NCBI GenBank assembly: GCA_965277025.1 | Contig: OZ255706.1 | Span: 2,976,001 to 3,040,000, forward strand | Length of the DNA stretch: 64,000 bases | Direction: 5' to 3' | Source of the DNA: Methylomarinum sp965277025 | Lineage (GTDB): Bacteria > Pseudomonadota > Gammaproteobacteria > Methylococcales > Methylomonadaceae | Shown: one piece after another, positions 9,706 through 18,248 of the stretch | Position numbering within the stretch: the first letter of the stretch is position 1 | Layout of the letters: each line of letters opens with the position of its first letter | Position numbers and translations under genes: made by a program | The notes under the pieces: model-generated | What the model was told of the DNA's origin: nothing | What the model saw: the letters and a program-made list of their open reading frames with translations, nothing else | The model's database searches: none

Positions 9706-11046
9706 TTAAGGCAAATAAACCCGCCACAACATGCCTCCCAATTTCTGGCTTTTGCCCGTCGCCAGCTTACCATGCAATAAAGCAACCAATTCGTTGACTA
9801 CCGCCATGCCAATACCATGACCATCGATATTTTCATCGGCGCGAACACCGCGTTGTAAAATCTGCTGTATTTTATCCTCTGCAATGCCAGGGCCATCATC
9901 TTCAATAATCAATACTTTGTTAAAATTGACATCATCTGACTCGTGCAAAGAAACCATAAAACGCTTATTCGACCATTTTGCTGCATTATCAAGCAAATTA
10001 CCGACAATTTCATAGGCATCCCCTTCCTCGCAATAAAGCGTAGCGGATTCAGGCAGGTCAACGATAAATTCAAGTTGTTTTGCTTGATAGACTTTTTCCA
10101 ATGAGGTGACAATTTTTTTTATCACCCCAATAAAGTCTACCCGACCAGTCAGTTGTCTTTGTCCTTTCGCCGCGGCTTTTTGTAGCTGATATTCAACAAT
10201 TTCATTCATTCGGCTGATTTGCGTTTGAATCAAGGCCGAATCAATGCTTTTTTGCCCCAGACAGCCGCGTAAAATCGCTAATGGCGTTTTCAGACTATGG
10301 GCCAGATCGGCCAAGGTGTTGCGGTAGCGTTCCATATGGGCTCGCTCACTACTGACCAGGCCATTCATGTTATTTACCAGACTCTCAAGTTCAGCCGGAT
10401 AAACACCATCGAGATGAGTCTTCTTGCCTTGTTCAATCAATGCCAGATCTTTGCCAATCTGTCGTAATGGCCTCATGCCCCAGCGTAATAGTAAAAACTG
10501 AATCAGCATCAACAAAAATGCAGCCCCGGATAACCAGCGCATTAAAATCATGCGAAAATGGACAACTTGCTGATCGACGACCGGTGCATCCTCGGCTACG
10601 GTAAAATAATAAGCCCGCTGAAATTTATCCTGACTTTCCCATAAAACGGCATAGTGCAGAATATAGAAATTCTGCTGTTTGATAAAGGCGAACTCACCTT
10701 GTTGCAAGTGTTCAGGAGCGGGTAGATCAATACCCACCGCCGATGGCGAACGCCAGGCCAGAGATTGATCCGACAACCGAATAACAGCATACAACCCAGA
10801 GCCAGGATTGTTAAATCGCGGTTCACGCAAAGCCTTGGGCATTTTCAGGCGTAAACTGCTATCCATTTCGGCAACGGATAACAATGCGTATATCTGAATG
10901 CGAAGCTTTTCTTTAAGCGCTTGTTCTGCACTATGTTCAAAAGCCTGCTCAAGCACAAAACCAACAACGGCAAAAAAGATAATCAAAACCAGACCCGCTG
11001 AAACCACGAGCCGGACACTGAGAGAATTGAATCGCACTATGAACAA
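9706..11046 (-). CDS. Sensor histidine kinase, PhoQ-like
   Basis: 446 residues. Two transmembrane helices (about 13-33 and 168-186) flank a periplasmic sensor of about 130 residues. Then come a HAMP-like linker, the H-box LADLAHSLKTPLAIL with the phosphorylated His, and a HATPase domain with NLLDNAAKWS (N box), DDGPGI (G1) and GHGIGMAVV (G2). The PhoQ-type H-box and DHp sequence suggest the PhoQ group. It follows its response regulator by 63 bases. The signal is unknown. Confidence 0.88.
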   Translation of the reverse strand: MFIVRFNSLSVRLVVSAGLVLIIFFAVVGFVLEQAFEHSAEQALKEKLRIQIYALLSVAEMDSSLRLKMPKALREPRFNNPGSGLYAVIRLSDQSLAWRSPSAVGIDLPAPEHLQQGEFAFIKQQNFYILHYAVLWESQDKFQRAYYFTVAEDAPVVDQQVVHFRMILMRWLSGAAFLLMLIQFLLLRWGMRPLRQIGKDLALIEQGKKTHLDGVYPAELESLVNNMNGLVSSERAHMERYRNTLADLAHSLKTPLAILRGCLGQKSIDSALIQTQISRMNEIVEYQLQKAAAKGQRQLTGRVDFIGVIKKIVTSLEKVYQAKQLEFIVDLPESATLYCEEGDAYEIVGNLLDNAAKWSNKRFMVSLHESDDVNFNKVLIIEDDGPGIAEDKIQQILQRGVRADENIDGHGIGMAVVNELVALLHGKLATGKSQKLGGMLWRVYLP

Positions 11047-11109
11047 ATAACCAAAGTGAAGGATATTTTCGTTTTCAAACTGCCAGTAACGGGAATGATT
11101 TGCCCGGTA

Positions 11110-11805
11110 TTAGTTTTGGCTGCCGACATCTTCCTGCACCGGAATACGGTAGCCACGGCCACGCAGGGTTTCAATCGGTTTTGTGATACCTTGTGGATCC
11201 AGCTTTTTCCGCAGGCGTCCAATAAATACTTCGATGACATTACTATCCCGATCAAAGTCTTCGTTATAGATATGCTCGGTCAACACTGATTTAGAAACCA
11301 CTTCACCCTGACGAAACATCAAATATTCCAATACTTTATATTCAAAAGCGGTGAGTTCAATCTTTTCCTCATCAACAAAAACATCCTGCGAAATGGTGTC
11401 CAGTTTGATGTTGGCGAAAGTCAGAATGGGGTGGGCATTGCCTTGAGAACGTCTAAGCAAGGCATTGACTCTCGCCATCAGTTCTTCAAAATGAAAAGGT
11501 TTGACCAGATAATCATCGGCCCCAACCTCCAGGCCCTCTACCTTATCCTGCCACCGATTCCGTGCAGTCAATAACAAGACTGGCAAGGTGTTTTCTTGCT
11601 GCCGAAGTTTTTTTATTAATTCAATACCGGAAAAATCAGGTAAACCAATATCAATAATAGCGACATCGATTGGGTATTCACTGGCCAGATAAAAACCATC
11701 TTCTCCGCAGTCAGCTGAATCGACAGCAAAGCCCTTGTCTAAAAAAAACTGGCATAATTGTTGGCGCAGTACCGGTTCATCTTCAACAATTAAAACACGC
11801 ATCAC
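11110..11805 (-). CDS. Response regulator, OmpR/PhoP family
   Basis: 231 residues. The receiver domain has the acidic pair in VEDEP, the phospho-acceptor Asp in AIIDIGLPD (residue about 52) and the Lys in VKPFHFEEL. The C-terminal winged helix carries LTAFEYKVLEYL and VFIGRLRKKLD with the ending ETLRGRGYRI. Partner of the adjacent kinase. Its ATG overlaps the PepSY gene stop codon by 4 bases, so the three genes form an operon. Confidence 0.92.
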   Translation of the reverse strand: MMRVLIVEDEPVLRQQLCQFFLDKGFAVDSADCGEDGFYLASEYPIDVAIIDIGLPDFSGIELIKKLRQQENTLPVLLLTARNRWQDKVEGLEVGADDYLVKPFHFEELMARVNALLRRSQGNAHPILTFANIKLDTISQDVFVDEEKIELTAFEYKVLEYLMFRQGEVVSKSVLTEHIYNEDFDRDSNVIEVFIGRLRKKLDPQGITKPIETLRGRGYRIPVQEDVGSQN

Positions 11806-12083
11806 TCGACCACTTTACCGGATTGCACATCGATTTTGATGTATTGAATAATGCCTTCGCCCTTTAAAATTTTGATCAGATAAAACTCTTTGCCATCAAT
11901 GGTTTCAGTTTTGGTTGATAACACCTTCCCCATTTTTTCATTATTTAATTGTTTGACGGCATCATCCAGACTGACGCCTGCAGGAAATTCCAGCGTTTTT
12001 GCAGCTGAAGCAAATGTAAACAGGCTGAAAAAAAATATAACAAGAAGCTTTTGCATAAGACTCTGGATGAAAGAATTGGTCAT
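11802..12083 (-). CDS. PepSY-domain periplasmic protein
   Basis: 93 residues with a signal peptide (LLVIFFFSLFTFASAAKT) and a single PepSY domain (SLDDAVKQLNNEKMGKVLS ... IKIDVQSGKVVE). An alternative start ten codons in (MQKLLVIFF) fits a signal peptide better; neither start has a strong ribosome-binding site. First gene of the two-component operon; PepSY proteins encoded with PhoPQ-like systems may tune the sensor, which is inference here. Confidence 0.8.
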   Translation of the reverse strand: MTNSFIQSLMQKLLVIFFFSLFTFASAAKTLEFPAGVSLDDAVKQLNNEKMGKVLSTKTETIDGKEFYLIKILKGEGIIQYIKIDVQSGKVVE

Positions 12084-12130
12084 TATAGTAAATTATTGCA
12101 ACTGAACTCGGACTGAATATTAAAAAACCT

Positions 12131-12282
12131 TAGGAATCGCTGATTTATTCACGATTCTTTGCGGCGTAGGGATACGCCGCCAAAATCGATGGCAACAAGC
12201 CATTGATTTTGTGAGCAAAGCGGAAATAGTTGTCCGCTTTGCTGACGCTGACAGTATGGATGATTTGTTCAACATTTCCTTA
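12131..12282. repeat. MITE-like repeat, copy 1
   Basis: About 152 bp with imperfect terminal inverted repeats (TTAGGAATCGCTGATTTATTC against TAAGGAAATGTTGAACAAATC) and an inner imperfect palindrome AAAATCGATGGC...GCCATTGATTTT. A second copy, in the same family, is at 52231-52387. Its right end contains the TAA stop codon of sppA. Fragments of the same end occur near 20561 and 32348. Confidence 0.65.
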
Positions 12283-13254
12283 GCGCAACAGCATGGCGTC
12301 AAAATGACTGGACAGCGCCTGACCAAAGGCGGCGCCAAATTTACCTGACAAGCGGTCCAGCAAATTTTCCTGTGGCGTGAAATTCACTTTTTGTTCAGTA
12401 CCAATAATGTTTCGGGCAACCGAATCAACACTGCCAAAATCATCGGCCAAGCCTAATTTGACGCCATCAGCCCCTGTCCATACCAACCCAGTAAATAAAT
12501 CAGGATTTTCTTTTAAACGGTCTCCCCGGCCTTTCTTAACCGCATCGATAAACTGCTGATGAACCTCGTTCAATAAGCCTTGCATATGTTGTACTTCATC
12601 CGGCTTGACTGGCGAAAAAGTGTCCAGCAAAGCTTTATGTTTGCCAGCAGTAAACAAACGACGCTCTACGCCCACTTTTTTAAGCACATCGACAAAGCCG
12701 AAACCATTCATGATTACGCCAATAGAACCAATGATACTGCCCTGATTGACAAAAATCTTATCGGCTGCCGCCGCTATATAATAACCACCTGAGGCACAGA
12801 CATCACTGACAACTGCGTAGATTGGGATTTTCGGGTATTTCTTCCTCAAACGCAGTATTTCCTGATAAACATAATGGGCTTGAACCGGACTGCCGCCAGG
12901 AGAATTGATATTTAAAATGACCCCTTTGGTATCTTTATCTTTTACCGCATCTCGAAGCCCTTCGATAATATTATCTGCACTGGCCGCTTTACCCTCGGCA
13001 ATAATACCCAGCACATCCACAACAGCAGCATGCTGTTTTTTTCCGACGCTCATCTCGGATTTCAGCTTCGGATACATGGCAATTACCAATATACCAATCA
13101 AATAAGCAAAAAGTAAAATCTTGAAGAATATGCCCCAACGCCGTGTTTTCCGCTGCTCCTCCAGGGAGGCAAAGACCAGTTTCTCAATAATACCTTTTTC
13201 CCAATCGGTTGAATGATTTTCCTTTTGCGGAGAAGGTTCGGGAGAATTTTCCAT
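12280..13254 (-). CDS. sppA: Signal peptide peptidase SppA (36K type)
   Basis: 324 residues. One N-terminal transmembrane helix (about 43-62, FFKILLFAYLIGILVIAMY), then a ClpP-like fold with the catalytic Ser in VSDVCASGGYYIAAAADKIF and the GSIIGSIGVI segment. Degrades cleaved signal peptides in the membrane. Downstream of rluC and the HAD phosphatase gene, a common gene order in gammaproteobacteria. The stop codon lies in the end of the MITE-like repeat. Confidence 0.92.
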   Translation of the reverse strand: MENSPEPSPQKENHSTDWEKGIIEKLVFASLEEQRKTRRWGIFFKILLFAYLIGILVIAMYPKLKSEMSVGKKQHAAVVDVLGIIAEGKAASADNIIEGLRDAVKDKDTKGVILNINSPGGSPVQAHYVYQEILRLRKKYPKIPIYAVVSDVCASGGYYIAAAADKIFVNQGSIIGSIGVIMNGFGFVDVLKKVGVERRLFTAGKHKALLDTFSPVKPDEVQHMQGLLNEVHQQFIDAVKKGRGDRLKENPDLFTGLVWTGADGVKLGLADDFGSVDSVARNIIGTEQKVNFTPQENLLDRLSGKFGAAFGQALSSHFDAMLLR

Positions 13255-13761
13255 GTTTGCTAGTTACCTGTTAATTGCATTTCAAGAAAGGATAGTTTGT
13301 AAATCACGTGTTTGCGGCAGACAAACAAGCGGCTTATATTGTTTTAATACTGTTTCAGGATGGGCTCCGCAGCTGACAGCTACGGCATCGACATCCGCAT
13401 TTTGCGCCATTTTAAGGTCATGAATCGAATCTCCCACCATAAGGGTGTGCAGTTTATCAACCTGCAACTTTTCAATAATTCGATGAATCATCAATGGATT
13501 CGGTTTGGATGCGGCTTGATCAACCCCACAAGTCGTATCAAAAAAATCCTCCAGCCCAGTACCTTTCATTGCCTTGGAAAGGCCGGTACTGCGTTTTCCT
13601 GTAGCAACAGCCAACAAAAACCCTTGTTTTTTCAAGTGATCCAACATTTCAGGCACGCCCTCAAAAACATCATCAGGGCAGACATCCTTGGCAAAAAAGT
13701 ACTGACTGTAGGACTTAATAAAATGTTCCCGCTGCGTTTTATCCAGATCAATCTCTGTACA

Positions 13762-14965
13762 TGACAAAAATTAACTTATGACAAATGAGTCTCATGTATT
13801 CCAGTGACAAAAGGTATGGGTTGCAAAAGAGCAATCACTTTTCTAATCATCCTTTTTGATTGAGATAAGACATTAAACAACGTTGAGCGGATACAATCTA
13901 ATCCATATCGAAACAGGCTTTGCGCGAGCCGCTGATGTGTTTTGGTTTTTATTGGTAACTCGCAATCATGTTTCCATTCGCCTGCTTTATGTGACCAACA
14001 GAAAGCAATAACGGGAAGTACTAACAATTTTTTGATCCGAAGATAACCGACTACACGCGTTTCCTCAAGTTTGAATCCCCGTCCTTTTAAACAGCCGAAA
14101 AGCGTTTCGATTTCCCAACGCAAGCCATAAATTTTAATCGCATCAGGATTCAAATGCTGACAGACGATGATTAATAACTCACCATCACTCAGCCGTAACC
14201 CACTGAGATAAATTGAACAATTTCCCAAATAGCGCGCTGTTGAGAGGTGTCGTGTGCTACCCGGCTTAAGCCCATAAAACAAACGCTCTACGCGTATTCG
14301 CTGGCCTTGGGCATTGGTTGTCCTGGCGTTGTTGCGAATACGGATATAAAAGGGAATCTCTTGCTCAAACAACCAGCCCATCCATTCGTCTCCAATAAAC
14401 TCCCGATCAGCCAAAAGACCTTTGATGTGATGTCGGCCAAACTGCGCAATAAAGCGTTTCATCAGCGCTATACGTTCCTTCGTATTAGAGTTGCCCCGCT
14501 TGTTTAAAGGCAACCAATACACAGGAATGGCGGCACCCCGATAAACCACGGCAAGCACCAGCAGATTAATATTGGTTTTACCCCACTTCCAATTCGTCCT
14601 GTCTAACGTCAGATAGTAATCCTGATCAGTGAAACCAAACAGTTTCATGATGAAATGAGCGACTTCATTGTAATCCAGCCAATGGTCACTGAAAAATCGT
14701 TACATCCGTCGATATCGTGAGGAAATTTTTGCCCGACTGGGAAAGAATACGGCGAGCTGGGCCAGATTGACCGTGCTAACTGCCATCAAAGCAATTAACA
14801 TACCCACAAAACAAACGATTCTTGCCTTGTTCCATTGAAAGTGCTCAGTTAATATGACGGTCAGCTCGTTGATTTGTAATGTCCCGTTATTCATATTCGC
14901 TAAAACAAAATGCAGTATTTAATTACATTTCAACGAGCTACGCCAGCTTTTAATATTTTTTGTCA
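13762..14965 (-). mobile_element. IS4-family insertion sequence
   Basis: 1204 bp with short imperfect inverted ends (TGACAAAAATTAA left, TGACAAAAAATATTAA right, reverse complement). It is flanked by TGTACA at 13756-13761 and 14966-14971. Inserted in the HAD phosphatase gene. TGTACA is palindromic, so a 4-bp GTAC duplication is an equally good reading. Confidence 0.85.
13776..14894 (-). pseudogene. IS4 transposase with internal stop
   Basis: The frame runs from the ATG at 14894 (MNNGTLQINELTVILTEHF) to 13776 but is broken by TAA at 14700-14702, in frame, where CAA (Gln) would be expected between ...SRYRRM and RFFSDHW. The DDE residues can be placed in LTLDRTNWKWG, LLADREFIG and the YGLRWEIETLFGCLK region (Y-R-E signature). 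The single nonsense change suggests this copy can no longer move on its own. Confidence 0.82.
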
Positions 14966-15155
14966 TGTACAGAGCAGATCAATAAATAATTCTTCCAGTG
15001 CCCGTTCAATGCTCAGGCCAATGACATTTCGCACAGCATTTTCTGTTGGTACCGGAAATCCATTGGCATCTGCCGCTTGCTGCATGCATTGGACAATCCA
15101 ACCAATCGAATCGACAATCGTACCATCCCAATCAAAGATAATCAGTTCGATATTT

Positions 15156-16109
15156 TTATTCTTCATGATCAATTAATTTTTGTAAATCATCTGGCAATGG
15201 TGCGGTAAATTTCATCAATTCACCGGTTGCCGGATGTTTGAATTTTAATTGATGCGCATGTAAAACTAGGCGTTTATAACCTTTTTTGCGAAAAAACCGA
15301 TTACGCTCGAAATCGCCATAACGCTCATCGCCCACCAATGCATGTCCAAGCCAGGCAGCATGCACCCTGATCTGGTGCGTTCGGCCTGTTTTAGGTTCAC
15401 ATCTGACAAGCGTGCAGTGTTGATACTTTTGTAATCGGGTAAAAAGTGTTTCAGCAGACTTTCCCGCCTTGCTTACCACTACCATGCGCTCTCCACCCTG
15501 ACTGATATTTTTTAGCAAGGGCGCATCAACCCATTGTTTTTTACGTTGCCATTGCCCATTCATTAAAGCTAAATAATTTTTTTCAATACCCTCGCCTCTA
15601 AACATTTCATGCAATTGCTTCAAGACACTTCTTTTTTTAGCAACCAACAGGCAACCAGAGGTTTCTTTATCTATTCGGTGAACCAATTCCAAAAAGTGTA
15701 ATTTAGGGCGCAAATGGCGCAATGCTTCAATAACACCGGACTGAATACCACTGCCCCCATGAACCGCAAAACCAGATGGCTTGTTCAACACAATAAAACT
15801 GTCATCTTCATAAAGGATATGATTTTCCAGTGCATTTCTAAGAACGGCCGGTATCCTCACAATATCATCACGTTGAGCTACACGAATGGGCGGTATTCTG
15901 ACAACATCATCAAGCTGTAAACGATAATTGATCGACACACGGCCTTTATTTACCCTGACTTCACCTTTCCTGACAATACGGTAAATGCGCGTTTTGGGCA
16001 CACCTTTAAGTAAAGTGATTAAAAAATTATCAAGCCTTTGTCCAGCATTATCTTCAGTTATGGTTAGCAATCGAACTTTTAGCAGCTTTTCGGTATCAAC
16101 ATTTTTCAT
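15156..16109 (-). CDS. rluC: 23S rRNA pseudouridine synthase RluC
   Basis: 317 residues from the ATG at 16109; the extra 16 residues upstream would run into sequence beside the ISAs1 insertion. N-terminal S4 domain (AGQRLDNFLITLLKGVPKTR), catalytic Asp in VHRIDKETSGCLLVAKK, and the C-terminal GRTHQIRVHAAWLGHALVGD. Makes pseudouridine at positions 955, 2504 and 2580 of 23S rRNA (E. coli numbering). Divergent from rne, the usual gammaproteobacterial arrangement. Confidence 0.93.
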   Translation of the reverse strand: MKNVDTEKLLKVRLLTITEDNAGQRLDNFLITLLKGVPKTRIYRIVRKGEVRVNKGRVSINYRLQLDDVVRIPPIRVAQRDDIVRIPAVLRNALENHILYEDDSFIVLNKPSGFAVHGGSGIQSGVIEALRHLRPKLHFLELVHRIDKETSGCLLVAKKRSVLKQLHEMFRGEGIEKNYLALMNGQWQRKKQWVDAPLLKNISQGGERMVVVSKAGKSAETLFTRLQKYQHCTLVRCEPKTGRTHQIRVHAAWLGHALVGDERYGDFERNRFFRKKGYKRLVLHAHQLKFKHPATGELMKFTAPLPDDLQKLIDHEE

Positions 16110-16143
16110 TGTAATAATGATACCAACTATCGAGGGAAGCTGA

Positions 16144-17721
16144 CAGGGCCACGTCATCTAATCCGCTAACCCACTGACAAGCCTGCACTATTGGATAAGT
16201 GCTGGACATTCACTTCAGATCATGCTTGAATTCAATCACCATGATCGAAGTGGATTTACCATGATCCCTGCCGCTGTCCGACGTCATCGTGCGGCCGATA
16301 CAGCGCCATGAGCGGGCGCGCCACTGGCTGCGCCACCCGATCCCTCACCCCGATTGGAGCACCCCGATGCAGAAGATCGATCTGAGCGACCTGGAGATGG
16401 CCCAGTTGCGCGAACAGCTGGGCCGCTTACCCGAACCCCGCGGTGGACGCCGTCAGCTGCACCCCCCTGCCGACGGTGCTGACCATCGCCCTGGCGGCCA
16501 CCCTGGCCGGCGCCCGGGGCTATCTGGCCATCAGTGAGTACGCCGCCCGCCTGACCCAGACGCAGCTCAAGCGCCTGCGGGCCTATTTCGATCGCAGACA
16601 GCAACGCTTCGTCGCCCCCTCCGAGCCCACCTTCCGCCGCGTGCTCCAGCAGGTGGAGCCGGTGGCGCTGGAGCAGGCCTTTTCCGCCTGGGTCCAGGCC
16701 AGCGCCCCGGCCGACGAACCCCTGGCCATCGACGGCAAGACCCTCAAGGGCGCTCGCCGGGGCGATGGCCGCCAGACGCACCTGCTCGCCGCCCTGTTCC
16801 CTCGGCAGGGCACCGTCCTGGCACAGCGCGCGGTCGAGACCAAGAGTAATGAGATCCCGGCCCTGCGGGAGCTGCTCGATCCCCTCTCCATCGAGGGGCG
16901 TGTGGTCACCGCCGATGCGCTCCACACCCAACGCGAGACCGCCCGCTTCCTGGTCGAGGAAAAGGGCGCGCACTACCTGTTCACGGTCAAGGACAACCAG
17001 AAAACCCTGGCCAACGATCTCAAGGCTTTCGACCGGGAATCCATTCCCCCCTGAGCACACCACGGTGGACAAGGGACACGGTCGGATCGAGCAGCGCACC
17101 CTTCGCACCACCGTTGCGCTCAATGCCTATCTCGATTTCCCCCATGTGGGCCAGGTCTGCCGGATCGAACGCCAGGTCACCGTGTCCAAGACCGGCAGGA
17201 CACGCACAGAACAGATCTTCTGCATCACTGATCTCACCCCGGAACAGGCCGACCCCGGGCAACTGCTGGCCCTCAACCGGGGGCACTGGAGTATCGAGAA
17301 CCGCCTCCATTGGGTCCGCGATGTCACGTTCGATGAGGACCGCTGCCAGGTTCGAAAGGGCCATGGCCCCCAGGTGCTCGCCTGCCTGCGAAACGCCGTC
17401 ATCGGCCTGCTGCGTCGCCTGATCCGTCAGCCGCGGCAATCCATCGCCAGCATGATCCGCCATTTTGCGGCCCATCCTGCGCAGGCGCTCGCTGTCTTCC
17501 TGCGCTGACACGGCCGGCCCAGGTCGTCATCGGGGCCGACGGTGATCGGCCAGGCCCCGGTATGGCCAATGACCATGGCAAACCGCCATTCGGCGGCTTT
17601 TTGCAGCCCAATCGACCGAATATCCCGCTTCAAGCCGGGAAACCTCACTACGCCAAGGCCTTGGAGATCAGGCTGGTTAAGGTGTGGCCGGGGGAGAGGC
17701 GATTTAGATGACGTCGTCCTG
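16144..17721 (+). mobile_element. ISAs1-family element, copy 1
   Basis: 1578 bp. Ends CAGGGCCACGTCATCTAA and, reverse-complemented, CAGGACGACGTCATCTAA match at 16 of 18 positions. A perfect 10-bp target duplication GGGAAGCTGA flanks it (16134-16143 and 17722-17731). It is visibly much richer in GC than the surrounding genes, so it came from a different genome. It sits between rluC and rne. Confidence 0.92.
16367..17508 (+). pseudogene. ISAs1 transposase, two frameshifts
   Basis: Reading begins at MQKIDLSDLEMAQLREQLG and needs two corrections. The first is at the run of six C near 16464-16469, where copy 2 has five C and stays in frame. The second is at the run of six C in ATTCCCCCCTGAG (about 17045-17050), present in both copies. 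The parts encode the N-terminal DDE_Tnp_1-associated domain (ISEYAARLTQTQ), the catalytic core (AIDGKTLKGARRG, VVTADALHTQRET) and the C-terminal HWSIENRLHWVRDVTFDED with the Glu. Confidence 0.85.
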
Positions 17722-18248
17722 GGGAAGCTGATGATAAAATTGCTGAAAACATAAAAAATTGTTATATTGGGAGAGTTTAGGTTGACAATTAATCTAAAAC
17801 ACTGGCAGGCACACATAGAATGACAAAAAGTGCATGTCCCCGCCGACAATTAAGAAATACGCTGCTGTCGGTGCTAAATAACGCGATCTTGAATCGTACT
17901 AATAGAATTTTGGGTTTTATCGCTCAACCCACTCTGGGCGATGTTGCTTCTATCAAAAAACAGATTTGGATGTGGACATGATCATAGCTGAATGCTGCCG
18001 ATATTACTGATGACATCAAATGCTTTTACTTGGCTTGTTCATAATGATTGTCTTTTTTAGGCAATCCATTCATCAAATAACGATAACAGATTATTCCACA
18101 AGCGTAATCAGACATCTTATCTGTTGACATGAACCTCCAAAACCATGGTTAGACCTGCAGCTGACAGAAAAAGCTTACTGAAAAACGTAAGCCATTTTGG
18201 AATGTCAGTCACTGCAAATGATGGAGCACTATAAAAAAGGATGACAGA
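17722..18248 (+). other. rne leader region
   Basis: About 530 bases between the ISAs1 element and rne with no credible gene. In E. coli rne has a leader of about 360 nt that mediates feedback by RNase E. A comparable leader is likely here, but I cannot identify the hp2 hairpin by eye. A possible promoter is listed separately. Confidence 0.45.
17740..17768 (+). promoter_or_regulatory. Putative sigma-70 promoter for rne
   Basis: TTGCTG and TATATT separated by 17 bases, in AT-rich sequence 480 bases before the rne start and only 18 bases after the IS end. The position would give a long leader as in E. coli. Chosen by eye. Confidence 0.35.

Larger units (their letters stand above)
13282..15166 (-). 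pseudogene. HAD-family phosphatase (phosphoglycolate phosphatase-like), split by IS4
   Basis: The N-terminal part (from ATG 15166) has the HAD motif I IIFDWDGTIVDS; the C-terminal part has motif II (VATGKRSTGLSK), the Lys in AASKPNP and motif IV in MVGDSIHDLKMA. They are separated by the 1204-bp IS4 element. Removing the element and one copy of TGTACA joins the halves in frame as DLLCTEIDLDKTQ, giving about 225 residues. It was translationally coupled to rluC (11-base overlap) and probably cotranscribed with sppA. Inactive as it stands. Confidence 0.88.

Noticed and set aside
16284..17123. A 279-residue minus-strand frame, and similar frames at 41890-42585, 17020-17511 and 42482-42973
   Set aside because: They are antisense to the ISAs1 transposase. 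High GC content removes stop codons from the opposite strand, and no protein features are seen.
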